Shown in pieces: positions 23,722-34,750 of a stretch of 64,000 nucleotides of DNA. The DNA is from Chalara sp. BL73 (taxonomy: Eukaryota; Ascomycota; Leotiomycetes; Helotiales): assembly GCA_918026815.1 (NCBI GenBank), contig CAKJVC010000006.1:620001-684000 (forward strand). Reading direction: 5' to 3'. Positions within the stretch are counted from its first letter, which is position 1, and the number at the start of each line of letters is the position of its first letter. The notes under the pieces were generated by a model. It was not told the origin of the DNA and made no database searches. It was given only the letters and a program-made list of their open reading frames with translations. A program made the position numbers and the translations under genes.

Positions 23722-24502
23722 TTACAAAGTGGAGTCAATATCCTCAATCTTTAGGGTAGCCTTGACCTCCGCACGATTCACTAGATTCTTTATCAGGGTG
23801 GTATATTTTGGATAATCCTTCATGTCGAGGCCAACCGCACCATTGCCCCATCTATAGAAGACCAGCAGGTACGGGTCCACGGCTGTGAGTGAGCCTCCAA
23901 CCGCATGCGCACCATCTATTTTTTTCTCGATAAATTCGTAGCACCATTTGATATGCTGCACTGCTTTCTTCTGGAGGCCGTCGAAGGCAGCTTCATCATC
24001 CGTGTAGCGTTCCGGTCTGTAGAGCGGGCCAAAACCACGGCCGTGCAATGTCCCAGACAACCAATTCATCCATTCGTAGACTCTGACTCTCTCAATAGAT
24101 GTCTTGCCCATGAGGTGCATATCAGGAACGAGATTTGAGACTGCATAAATGGTAGCAGTTAGTGAATATCTGCAGTAAGCATAATGCAGTGAAAACAGCC
24201 TCATAAGTAAATTTCTAATGGGCTTCCCTGGGAGATGACTTGCTTGCTGTTGCGATCGCAGATACTTCAGTGATATGCACCCCATCAAGGGAAAGCACAG
24301 GAACTTGCATGCTTGGATTTATTTTCTCAAATCCATCCGGGAATCTGACAGTTGTTTGGTTTACCGTAGCCGCCATATGTTCGGCCACAAGACCTGCTTC
24401 TCGGAGGAGGATATGAGGTGCCAAGGAGCATGCACCTGGAGCGTAATAGAATGTGATGTGCGGCATGGTGAATTTAAAATGCTGTAGTTTGTCAATTGCC
24501 AT
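23722..24502 (-). CDS. Glutathione S-transferase, bacterial (Beta)-like type, with GC-AG intron
   Basis: This enzyme conjugates glutathione to electrophiles. Exons 24244-24502 and 23722-24140 give 678 nt and 225 residues; the in-frame second Met (MPHITFYYAP) would give 213 and is the more usual start. The thioredoxin-like N-domain carries FYYAPGACSLAPHILLREAG, wording typical of proteobacterial GstA-type enzymes, with Cys/Ser candidates for glutathione binding. It continues VPVLSLDGVHITEVSAIAT. The helical C-domain contains VYEWMNWLSGTLHGRGFGPL and LTAVDPYLLVFYRWG. The intron (24141-24243) begins GCAAGT, not GT, and ends ATGCAG after a TCACTAAC branch site. Using it restores IATAISNLVPDMHLMGK, while reading through meets a stop at once. 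The gene lies beside SEC11 and at the edge of the accessory region. Confidence 0.88.
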
Positions 24503-26408
24503 AAAGGAGTTGATAGATGTTTCTGTAACAGGTTCAAAGAAGGAAAATGGAACGTTATAATAAGTTTATGAACGCGGCTCCTGGCCCTGGAGGACCGAGA
24601 GACTGCTACAGCAAAGACTCAGCTCCGTTGTTTTCTTGGAGCACATTCCATATGCTTCTTATGCATATACGCGTAGTTCAATCATTCTGCTTGAAATTTC
24701 CTAATTGGGAGTTTTTGGTTTAGTTTGTAAGACTGTGGGTCGCATATATCCTACCCCCTTAGCATTCTTACCACACCAAAAGCCAAGGCATGCCGCTTTT
24801 ATTTTAAACAACGAAAAAATTTACAAGTTAATTTATATAAAGTTATTAAATTTAATCAAAACAAATTACAAAAATATATACTTATATATGTTTTGTTGTA
24901 AGTTTTATTATTAAAAAAAACTTCCTCAATTTAAGTAAAATCGAGCTTAGCATATTTCGCTTAATCAACAATAAAAGCAAACATCCAAAAGTAAAAAGCG
25001 CAAAAGCTTTGTATAGCTATTTTAATAAAGAAAATAATGGGTATATGCCAGGGCTCTAATGGTCGACGTTTCAATTGTACCACAAAATGAGGCTCCCACA
25101 CCACCCAAATCCTCCTCCACATTTAACCTAGATAAAAAGATGATCCAAGCATGCATCCCACTTCTACAAGAAAGACAGTCCTTTTCTGTCAAGTAGGTAT
25201 ACGAGCAAAATGCTGAGCTTATAGAAATCTCGGCACCCAAGACTCTAATGACAGAAGGCTTGCTACAGTCGCCATTCTATACATCCGAGTCTGCGTCCCA
25301 GGTCAGTCTTCTAATATGGGGAGGTTTTCTATATGATGAGTTCCAATATGGGTACCTTAAAACCGGCTGTTTCAAAGTGCTATTCCGCTATGTGGAAGTT
25401 TCCCATGTAATAAGCCCCGATATATTAAAGGTTGGCTGGAGTATGCGAAAGTAGAAGGTCGTGCAGATGCTCCCGCAGATTTCATATCAGCAATGCAAGG
25501 CTCGAGCACATTTAGAGCATACCAGTTTATCTGAAACTTTCAACTGCTGTTTAAAATCAAACCGCCTATCAGTAGGCTTGACCCTTTCGTACTCACCTTC
25601 AATTTGGGGTGGCGCAAAGCAGGACCATGTGTAACGACCCAAGACTGCACCCCTTTCTCTAACATGTACAGAAGATTAGTACTACTGATGGCATTATTTG
25701 GGCAGTCCTCTGAAATTGTCAGAGCATGAGATTTGTTTCCCTGCGCTGGTAGTTATTTCTTAAGATTAGATAACTTTGAGGGAAATGTGATCCTGTGAAG
25801 ATACGAAATAGTATGCCCCTGAATTAGGAATGGGAGTGGAAGTGGTTCTCAGGGGGACGTTGCCATAAGCTATATAATATTTTTCCTGTTCTATAGTTGG
25901 AATTGTCTCCCAGGCGCTAAGCCCTATACAGGAATGCTCACGAACCCGAGAAAAATAAATCTCTCTGAAAGTACCACATCAGCCACAGGGCGGTCTATTT
26001 CGGTAGCTCAAGCGGTGGGCTTGGAAATAGGACTTTCTGGGGAAATGTCACGAACCCGAAATATTTATGCAGCTCATGTGTTTGGCTTTTGTAGAAACCC
26101 CACCTTATTACATCGAAGCATGATACTAGCTATACAGTTCTGAGGAGTGGCGGCCTATTGATTAACAGGGACGAGACTAGGTGGAAGATGATACTTACGC
26201 TCGCGTTCGGGTTCCTCTATATTTTTTCCTAACGGGCATAGCATTGAGTTCAAGGGGAGACCCATCATTTATATAAAAAGCCTCGATTCCGATATGTTTA
26301 ATAAATCTTCTAGTTCGTTAACCCGTCACCAGGCTTTGCCAACGACCAGCTACCTGCAATTATCTATTCCACCATCTCTGTATATTTGAGCTATTCTCCT
26401 TCGTTAAC
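24503..26408. other. AT-rich intergenic region between GST and O-methyltransferase
   Basis: This 1.9-kb stretch contains a strongly AT-rich block (about 24800-25030) and one copy of a diverged repeat (24925-25080). Short frames around 25020-25450 and 25934-26143 show no family resemblance. A motif containing CACGAACCCGA occurs twice (25938 and 26048), separated by about 110 bp. The O-methyltransferase promoter should be near 26300-26408. Confidence 0.4.
24925..25080 (+). repeat. Diverged dispersed repeat, copy A
   Basis: This copy aligns by eye with 29590-29760 over about 160-170 bases. Shared words in order are TTAAAAAAAAC, TATTTCGCTTA, CAACA, AGAAAATA, CTAATGGT and GTTTCAA-TGTACC. The copies differ by many substitutions and small gaps, as expected of an old or mutated repeat. 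Neither copy codes for anything visible. The pair brackets the O-methyltransferase and regulator genes. Confidence 0.55.
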
Positions 26409-27767
26409 ATGTCTGCCTCTTTGCATGAGCGATTACTCGACTTCGAGAACACTTTGACGACATTGCAGAAGGAAGTCCAGGGAAACGATATTGTTCGCAA
26501 AGAATTTCAAGGAATGCTTAACAGCTATGCTACATCTCTGGAATCACCACCCGAGTTCATTTGGCGCATGATAATGGAGCCTCATAAGAGTGCAAGTGTA
26601 AGGACTGCGCTGGAGATGGGAGTGATTGATGCGATTTCGAGTAATAATGGCCCAACGACAGCGACCGACCTAGCCAATGCTACCAACGCCGACAAGCAGC
26701 TCATCGGTTCGTTTTCTCCTTTCGGCTAAACCAAATCAAGCCCTAACTGAGTATCACTGGTCTAGTTCGTATCTTGAGACCGCTGACCGCCATGAAAATT
26801 GTGGATGAGGTTGGGATTGAAACCTACAACGCCAATCCAATATCCCGAATTCTCACGGTTCAGGCTATTAAGGGTGGATTCAAGTTCATGCAAGCTCGCC
26901 TCGCCCACCTATTAATTTTCAAACTCTTGCTAATGCAGCCGGCAGGTTTGATGAAGCAGCAAAATCAGTGGTTAACATGCCTGAGTTTCTTCATAAAACT
27001 GCTTACAAGAACCCCCAAGGTCCAATGGGCTGCTTCCAAGACACTTTCCAGACTGATCTTCAGATGTTCCCCTGGCTCATCCAACATCCGGATCAAATGA
27101 GGAACTTTAATGACTTAATGGCAGGCCAGAAGATGAATCGTGTGGATTGGTTCGCTTTTGCAGATGCCAAATTAATTCTCTTTGACGACTACGAGGCAGA
27201 TGGGCAAGACCCCGTTCTCCTGGTCGACGTTGGTGGTAATAGAGGCGAAGACCTCGAAGCAATCAAGCGGGCGTTCCCCAATGCACAAGGAAAACTTGTG
27301 GTGCAAGATTTGCCACCTGTGATCGATGATATAAAGGAGCTCAGCGAAGATATTGTTCGTATGAAACATGATTTCTTCACCCCACAACCAATTAAGGGTA
27401 CAGAATACGACTCCCATTCCAGGTACCAAGCATCGCTGATTTCAAGCCAGGTGCACGAGCTTACTATCTTCGTTACATCTTGCACGACTATTCCGATCCC
27501 AAAAGCCTCGAGATCCTTAGGCATATTGTAAATGCAATGAAACCTGGGTACTCCAAACTTTTGATTTTTGAATCAGTTCTCCCTGAAATGGGAACCCCAC
27601 TTTGGCCAGCATTACTCGATATTAACATGATCGCTCTACTTAGTGGCATGGAGAGAAGCAAGGCACAGTGGACTTGGTTGTTAAATGAGGTCGGACTCGA
27701 TATTGTCCGTATCTGGGAGAGAGAGGGCGATACTGAGGGTCTGATTGAGGCCGTTAAAAGGAGGTGA
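26409..27767 (+). CDS. SAM-dependent O-methyltransferase (COMT-like), with GC-AG intron
   Basis: This enzyme is predicted to transfer a methyl group from SAM to a hydroxyl on a small aromatic or polyketide-like substrate. Exons 26409-26706, 26766-26889, 26946-27397 and 27451-27767 (1191 nt, 396 residues). The N-terminal dimerisation/winged-helix region (about 40-130) includes ALEMGVIDAI. The SAM-binding motif VDVGGN starts near residue 234 and is followed by GEDLEAIKRAFPNAQGKLVV and QDLP. The catalytic-base motif ILHDYSDPKS places His at 303. The C-terminus WTWLLNEVGLDIVRIWE is typical. Intron 2 (26890-26945) starts GCAAGC and ends GGCAG; using it gives GGFKFMFDEAAKSVVNMPEF, whereas the unspliced frame does not fit the family. 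The gene faces a Zn2Cys6 regulator 230 bp downstream. Confidence 0.88.
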
Positions 27768-27994
27768 GCAGGGATATAGCAAACTTGTTCAGTTGTGTTC
27801 ATACGAGAAAGCTGTTATAGAGGTGTCCTTATCAGTTATTGGAATCAGCTTTTTCTAGGATGGTGATTTGGGGTTTGTTGCATTGTAGCCATTGTTCCAT
27901 GGACCGCGTCATGTCGCATGGAATGGAAGACTCTAATCCTGGCAATTCTGAGGGCATTCCTTTAGCTAGTAAGTCTCCACTTTGAGAGGGTTCG

Positions 27995-29294
27995 TTATGC
28001 TTTGTTTTTGTGGCAAATAAGACTTAGAGGCCAGTCCATAGCCCACATCCATTCGTTCGCAACCATTGCCTTGATTCCGTCGATAGAGAACTCTGCAACT
28101 CTCTGAGACTGCCCAATACCATGCAACCACCAGACATCATCTGTCAGCTTTAACAGGGCTATATTTCTTGCCATTAACACTAGTGACCGTGGGTCTTTCT
28201 GCTCCACAAGCTCGAGGAACCTCGGAGGAAGGCGTAGCGGCATTGTCGCCAGTCGATTTTGCGTCTTCTGTATGTACTTCGAAGAGACGATTGCTTTGGA
28301 CAATGAGAAAAGCTCTTGAATGGCATGCATATACACCATTTTATCGGTAATAGATATATTCTGGCCATTAAAGGATTCAGACAGTTGTGCAAGATCTTCT
28401 TGAACGCTGCTTAGAAAGGGATGTCCCACCTCTGTGTCTGGTTCTTCCCCTTGGTCCTGTTCAACGTACCACAGATACCCGGAATCTTTGAATAATGGCC
28501 ACAAATACTCTATTAAAGATTTTATTTTTCTTGCCATGTGGTATGTCTGTACAGGAATCTCATACGGTTGATCACCTACATGAGTGTGCGCAGCCAGCCA
28601 GGTGTAATGGGTGATCAAAATGGCGGTTGCGAGCAGAGACTCCGCGTTGTCGCAGTTCGCTTTACTCAATGCCACTCGATGCTGTTTGACAGCACGGTCA
28701 AAGTAGAGCTTTGCTCTATAAGCAAGGGATGCATCTTCAGGGCAGAGTGCAAAAAGATGCAGTGCCGAGATTGCAAGTAACGCATTAAGCGCATCATCAG
28801 AGTGGAATGATAAACGCGGGATGTTTATCGACCAAACCTGTTTCCCTTGTGAACTATGGGCTTTAGGCAGCTCATTGCACGTGAAAGTCGAGTAATGGTG
28901 CATGAGTCGCAACTCAAGAACTCTCGACTCCCAGGACTGTAATCCATTACGCGGGGAAATTGTGATCTGAGGTTGGATTGCGCTTTGCTTCGAAGCTCGA
29001 GTCTCGCCTCTTGAATGCTTAGCAACCGCGTTGGCTGCAATGGAAGACAAAATAAAATCCTCAAAGTCACATGAGTCGATACCCACAAAGCGTCGCCGAC
29101 AATTGCCACATAAAGGACGTTCCTCGTCGCACTATAGCATTCGAAGTCAGGACGTATAAGACCTAATCGAGAGATCATTGTCTAACCTTGACTTTTCGAG
29201 TTTTGCAAGTCCGACAACCACGGCGCGATTTCTTGAATGCTCGTCTCACAATAATTTTGCTTGGGTTAGTAGAGCCGCCATTAGGTGTGGCCAT
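27995..29294 (-). CDS. Zn2Cys6 transcription factor (fungal-specific)
   Basis: This is a DNA-binding regulator of the Gal4-type binuclear zinc family, probably nuclear. Exons 29187-29294 and 27995-29131 (1245 nt, 414 residues). The six cysteines fall at residues 27, 30, 37, 44, 47 and 57 (CRTCKTRKVKCDEE..., then CGNCRRR...C). The intron lies between KVK and the third cysteine, a common place in this family. The remainder (WESRVLELRLMHHYSTFTC, LLAISALHLFALCPEDASLA, ESLLATAILITHYTWL) resembles the helical Fungal_trans_2/DUF3468 region. It converges on the O-methyltransferase gene, so it may regulate that gene; this is inference from position only. Confidence 0.88.
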
Positions 29295-30736
29295 TGCTTC
29301 TATACACAAGTTGGCTGCACCAAAGTGTTCCCAACAGTACGATTCTGCAGGTCTGGATAGGAAAAAGCGTAATCACCAGTTATGAAATGAGGGAGAAAGG
29401 AGAAAACACAGTAAGATGGGTTGAAAACGTGGGCTGGAGATGAGATTTACGTACAAAGTGAGGCTCAGGCTCTGAGGTTGCTGTCACAATACGGGGTTTG
29501 GACTCCTTTTTCTTGGCAGTGGCTGAGACTAAGCTTATTTCTACCAATCTTTGCGAGCAACAATGAAGCGTCGAGATTTGTTTTAAAAAAAACAATCCGT
29601 ACTTTACACAATACCGGGTCGAGTGTATTTCGCTTAGTACAACAGCAAATCAAAATTCTGAGAGTAGAAAGCATATATATGAGTTTCGCTTAACTACCTT
29701 AATATAGAAAATAGTGGGGATATATGGAGACGCTAATGGTGGCCGTTTCAATGTACCCGATAAACATGGTTATACGAAGCGGGAGTTTTATACGTATGGA
29801 CCTCACTAAATATTACACATATCGCAATAGAATAATACACCACTGTAGCGTACTGCATTCTTTCCCTCATTAACTCACCCCTTCTTGCTTGGACAAATAA
29901 CCGGCTTAAATAGAATGTAAGTCCATGACACGACCTCTGACCTACTGGAACTGGAGTCACTCTGGTGTTTAGTCTCTCTTCTGATGTAGCTAATATCGCT
30001 ATCAAGGTTACTCACTACTCCACCCCCTTCTGATAACACCGTTCAAAATCAGATCTGCCAATTGTAAGCATAAAATGGAGCCAATCAAAACCCTGTTGGA
30101 ATAGATCTTTACTATTTATTAAACTTTATACGCAGGTATGCTGATGTTTACTGAATATCAAGTAACTCTTGTCTCGAGCGGTCTACCTCCACATGATATT
30201 ACTCACTTTTTCTTTAATCACGCGCCAGCTATTCTATTGTCCTGGTGGAAGGATGACACAAAATACTAGGAAGCGGAGGGATTCGGGAGATGTTTTAGAT
30301 TTTGGTCGATGAACCTTTTTAAGGCATTCTTTGATCTACTACCATCTTTCCATGACGGAATACCGATGCAGATGGGGAGTGACGTAGGGATCCGACTCTG
30401 CGATAAGTCGCTGCGTTTAATCAACCGTGAGGATGATCAAGGTTTAGTGCATAAAACTTTCTATGCGAGGGATACGAAATAATATTAGCATGTTATGATT
30501 ATAAGAGCAGGTTAGTGCGATGCGAATTACTGTAGCCTTAAATTTATGACAACAAACCGAAGTTGGTGCCTGTCAACCCCTCAAATTGCTAAATTGGGGC
30601 GACACCTGTAAGACTTAACTCATCCAGCTTTCAATCGTGATTTACAAACACAACCCCAGGTAATCCGCTAAAGCTATATCTCACTAGCTGAATGTTTACA
30701 GGAAGCCAAGATATAATATATCCATTTAATGACCCT
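29295..30736. other. Intergenic region with second repeat copy
   Basis: This contains the promoter of the Zn2Cys6 gene (just above 29294), repeat copy B (29590-29760) and about 900 further bases with no supported gene. Short frames at 29380-29693 on both strands are not protein-like. Confidence 0.4.
29590..29760 (+). repeat. Diverged dispersed repeat, copy B
   Basis: This copy matches 24925-25080 in the same orientation: TTAAAAAAAAC, TATTTCGCTTAG, AACAGCAAA, AGTAGAAAGC, ATATAGAAAATA, CTAATGGT and CCGTTTCAATGTACC occur in the same order as in copy A. No terminal inverted repeats or coding capacity are seen. It may be a solo LTR or a non-autonomous element fragment, but the class cannot be fixed from two copies. 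Confidence 0.55.
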
Positions 30737-32800
30737 TTAATAGATCCAACGGGTGGGCTTCATACAAACAGACTTGTCGCCAAAATCCAAGGTATTTTCT
30801 TTAAATATCCAGTCAGTCTCTTCAATGTCACAGTCCATGAGCTGCACCCTCTCAAATGAGTCCGAGGGCCCTCCTACCCCTCTTAAATCTTGGTGAGAAT
30901 GTTCAAGGCACATAAGTACCTTAATTTTGACCTTCCCATTTAACTCCTTAGTGAAGATTGGCAGAAATTCCATCATTGCTGGTTGTCTGGCTCGCCATTG
31001 CTTATGGAGCTGGATTTGGCCCGCAACTTGGCCGTTGGCAGGTAAGAACACACGGAACAGCCCATTGGTGGATCCGACATCTTCACTGCTTTTCATTTCA
31101 ACTTCGAGTGGCGCGCCACTCCAACTCAGCATCAACGGGTTGGGTCCAGAGGTATTCAAGCCAAAAGAGTCAACATTTGTAATCTTTTTGAAGTTGCCAC
31201 GGTCGTAGGCCAAAATGCGACTACCCCAGAGATCATTTTTACGTTTAAAATTAATCCTATCCATGATTTGATCAGGGAAGATAGGTATTTGTTTCCATCC
31301 CTGCCAAGACCAGCTTGGGAAACCACATCGACGTGCTTCGGGTATATGTTCTGCAACCTTCCAGCAGAATAATTCATCAAAGAAAGTAGTAGGGATGCCC
31401 TGGAAGAAGCTGTTTGGTCTTCCATCCATCGAATGGCCAAATGTTTTCAGAACTCCTTTCATGGCATTCTCAAAGTCGGTTTCTACCGTAAGCTTCCTCG
31501 CTGAATAATGCTGCACAGTCGCCAAGTATAATTCCAACTGGGTCCCAGAAAGCATGTTATAGAAGCACCCAGGACGGTAGAGAAAAACCCCCACGTTGTT
31601 TTGTAGTTGCTGAAAACCATGCTCACTATACGCCCTAGCTCCACAAAGGAAGAATGGGCCATCATTGGAAAGCAGGAGCAAGCGCCGGGAAAGCACCTTT
31701 TCCTGAAATGTCCACCCTCGTGTATCCCATACTGTTTTGGATAAAGCTTGTGTGAATGATGCCCAAATGTTCGAGTTTTCATTCATAGCGAGGGGGGCAA
31801 TCTCCTTACCAGGAAAACCTAACCCAGAGTTTGCGTGAGTTCCGTTTGCAGCAACTATAGTAATAACGGCATTGCTATACACATATCGCATTGTATTGAG
31901 CTGTAGAACTTTGTCATGTGGATTGTCTTGAAGGATGCAATAAGCGTCTACCCAGAGGTATCGATATCCAAGTCGCTGACAAAGTACAATAGAGTCAGAG
32001 ATTGTTTTTGAGAGCCTAATTCCGTGCTTACGGAACCCATCATCTTCATGTAATTGAACAAAATTGCTACTTAAGAGGCTACTTTGTGGAGGGCTGCCCC
32101 ACACATAACTCAAAGCCACATATGTTGTATTGGGCTGGGCAGGAACAATACATCCCCTCTGCACATCAATGAGCCTCATGAGCGGCAAATAACGGAGAGG
32201 CCGAGTGGTATGGCATGTCTCGTGACCAGCGTCATTGATGTCGCAATGTTGTATCCAGTGAAGAATTGTGCTCCACGGGTTGCCCGAGAGTTCAAGCGGT
32301 AGAAGTTGTTTTCGCAAAGGATCACCCATGTCGCTATTTTGTAGTCGTCCCGAATTCTTTCCTTCAGATCCACTATTGAGAAGTGATTTGATGGTTGGCT
32401 GTTTAGAATCTATGCATTCAGTTTCCTCGGCATTTCTTTCCCAGTCTTCCCAACTCTCATCGGCCTCTTCAGGAATATCGTCCTCAGGCCATAAGAGCGC
32501 GATCATAGAAAAGGCTCGAGCCCATCCGTCGTCTTCATCGTCCGCTCCGCTTTTTGTGGGCAACCTGTGGCCATATCAGCTGTCAAAACATAACTCGAGT
32601 CTCCTTGGAACAGAAGGATCACACTACCCGGCATAAAAAGCATCCCTTAGAAGTTGCTTAGCTCTAGTTAGAACGGCGCATACAACCGTATCATATGGCC
32701 TACGGTTAGTCTTGCAACTGAAAGTCAACTTCTTCTGTGTTTCATATGGTGGCTGTGGAAAAGGTTCAAGAACAAATGGCTCGCAACCACTATGATTCAG
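30737..32800 (-). CDS. HET-domain (heterokaryon incompatibility) protein, main part
   Basis: HET proteins trigger cell death when incompatible hyphae fuse; partner recognition is unknown here. The main frame (30737-32564) joins an upstream exon (32628-32800) through a 63-nt GT/AG intron in phase. That gives PYETQKKLTFSCKTNRR..DTVVCAVLTRAKQLLRDAFYAG, then the acidic segment DDEDDGWARAF. The HET domain is about 150-310 of the main frame: TTYVALSYVWG, then RLSKTISDSIVLCQRLGYRY, LWVDAYCILQDNP, MRYVYSNAVITIVAANG and TRGWTFQEKVLSRRLLLL. The C-terminal region has SWSWQGWK. No ATG starts the main frame; the first in-frame ATG is at about 32506 and would trim the N-terminus. Upstream coding sequence is broken (see 32797-33458), so the gene may be a pseudogene. 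Confidence 0.75.
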
Positions 32801-33458
32801 TCAACACTCTGTTTATTGTATCGTATCTCATAAAGCTCTTGAACGTACTCATTGTGAATCCCATTGAATATAATACCGGTTTCTTCATCCACGATTGGTG
32901 GAGGGGGGTCCCTAAGTTTTCGGACGGCTTCGTCTGATCCTCCATAACAACTTTGTACTTCCATCATATCCCATATGCGATCACTTGTTAGGTCTATATC
33001 TGCTGCATCCAAGATTGTGCGCGTATCAGCTACAAGTCTTGGCCAGACAGCAAGCCATTTCGCTCTACTCTTGATTGTCCAAAGTTGAGAGTACCATGAA
33101 GTTTGTTAGCTGAATCTAAATTCATTAGCATTCTTGCGGGGAGATGTGACTTACCCCATCCTCTATTTAGGTCGCGAGAAAGCGCGATTAGGATACAAGG
33201 CGTGCAAAATATATCACCTAGAATGATCAGATCGACAAAATTTATGGGTAGCTTTGTTATGAGACTATTAGTGTCACCATATAAGCCGTTGGATGAGGAT
33301 TCTTTAAAGGCACCAGTTTCAGATTGCCAAAGTATCACCTCCACTTGGAGCGGGTACAACGAAGTGGATGTTGAATGGATGAGTAAGAGCAAAAGATACT
33401 TCTGCAAAACCATAAATGGGGTGGCAGAGGCTACTGCCCAGTTTACTCTCTTTCTCAC
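32797..33458 (-). pseudogene. Broken 5' coding segments of the HET-domain gene
   Basis: One frame open from 33105 to 32800 reads as clear protein (WTIKSRAKWLAVWPRLVADT, DLTSDRIWDMMEVQSCYGGS, GIIFNGIHNEYVQELYEIRY). It ends in TGA at 32797, while the next exon (LNHSGCEPFVLEPF) starts in another phase at 32800 with no room for an intron. At its 5' edge a TAA (33106-33108) blocks joining to the preceding segment (33458-33155, INFVDLIILGDIFCTPCILI, then ALSRDLNRGWG), although a good donor GTAAGT sits at its end. At least one frameshift and one stop therefore interrupt what seems to be one ancestral N-terminal region. A sequencing error could mimic this. Confidence 0.6.
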
Positions 33459-33808
33459 GCTTGTTGTGCCTTAAGATACCACAAGAACAGAGGCAGGTGC
33501 GAGGAATGCGAAGGCCGGTATATTCCTGCCCGTGATCCCACAGGATTGACTTCCGGAAGCCTCTGTACGAACTGCAAGCCCAGTCTAGAAACTAGAACAT
33601 TGGTGTAGCCTCACCGGCCACATGTGGGATATTTGTGGATGTTTACATTCCAAGGGGGGCTCATACCAACAGAAAGACCTAAATTCCTAGGCTAGTATCA
33701 TACATGAAAGTTCTCGCCTGAGCCTCAAAGTGCCGGTAACTGTTGGAAATGCGATTGTTAGAACTGACCTTGACGAATATTGCATACATATAAGACCTGA
33801 CATGAGCT
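33459..33808. other. Short intergenic region
   Basis: No start codon or promoter is evident for the broken HET segments. A Cys-rich minus-strand stretch (CLCSCGILRHNKRE, near 33475-33510) is open only briefly and cannot be placed. Confidence 0.3.
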
Positions 33809-34541
33809 TTGATTCCATACATAGGATTATCCTTTCCATCATTCGCATTAGTAGACTATTGTTGTCCCCATCCCAGCCTCTCATCAGTGCGAATTAGTGA
33901 GATGTTCTTGTCCTTCAAGTCTTGTTTGCTGTTCCTCAAAATGCTCTGCAGACGTCCCCACATAACCCCTGCCATGCGCGCCGAGAGCGTGCGGACCACC
34001 CAAAGTCACCGCCTAGCGCGTCGCCTACTCAACTCAGTATCTCGAAATGTTATATCGTGGATGAAAGACACGAAGTTCGGAGTCGGCATGCCATTCGCCA
34101 AGGGCGGCAGCAAAGGATGGATACAGTATGAGTTTGAGAATATGTTCAAGGAATATGCCGGATTCCTAATTGAGAAAATAGCCAAGATTCGTGAGCAAAA
34201 CGTCTACGTAGATTCTTTGGCAGCAGCTTGCGGCTAGGTTCTGCCACCAAATCTCAAATGAACTGCAGTGAATACCAAGGGCTTTGTTGTTAAACTAAAG
34301 GTCGAATCTAGATTGCAGACAAAAAATGTCATTTATATGTAAGGTCAAGAAGGACCAGAACAAGGTGACACATGGGTTTAACAATGACTACCAGGACTTT
34401 GACTCCAGTGTTCTCGCTATAGCATGGAATAAGGAGAGTCAAGACGGTATGAGGGATTTCAACATGATTCCTGTGAATGGCTCAGACGTAGACTTGGTAG
34501 ATGGGAGAAGATTATCTTGTATGAATGGACCGATAATCTAA
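33809..34541 (+). CDS. Hypothetical protein or remnant, unrecognised
   Basis: A plus-strand frame of up to 142 codons (to 34237) contains a protein-like stretch: TTQSHRLARRLLNSVSRNVI, KFGVGMPFAKGGSKGWIQYE and FENMFKEYAGFLIEKIAKIR. After its TAG, the same phase continues with VLPPNLK and later KGFVVKLKVESRLQTKNVIY, separated by stops. A second short frame (34326-34541, DYQDFDSSVLAIAWNKESQD) follows in a different phase. The likely ATG is one of those between 33940 and 33980. I recognise no family. It may be a real small gene with introns I could not place, or a decayed gene. Confidence 0.35.
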
Positions 34542-34721
34542 TCGCTACGAGGAGCAAGAATGCCTCCGATCCCCAACATCCGAGTATCGGCGGGGCTATC
34601 CTTTTAACCTCAAGCCCAAGGCGGACGATTAGTTGAGAAGCTGAATTGCGACATCACGTTCAATCGGAGAGTTTTGTTGGGAAAATGCATATAGATCATG
34701 ATGGCATTACGGAATTCGAGT

Positions 34722-34750
34722 GTTTGGCGTATTGGGCGTTTGGCGTATTG
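34722..34750 (+). repeat. Small tandem duplication
   Basis: The 13-mer GTTTGGCGTATTG occurs at 34722-34734 and 34738-34750, separated by GGC. A third near-copy lies at 36608-36621. It is short and has no obvious function. Confidence 0.6.

Noticed and set aside
24815..24920. Strongly AT-rich block considered as a mitochondrial insertion or centromere-like DNA
   Set aside because: It is too short, with no mitochondrial gene wording; it is adequately explained as AT-rich (possibly RIP-affected) intergenic DNA.
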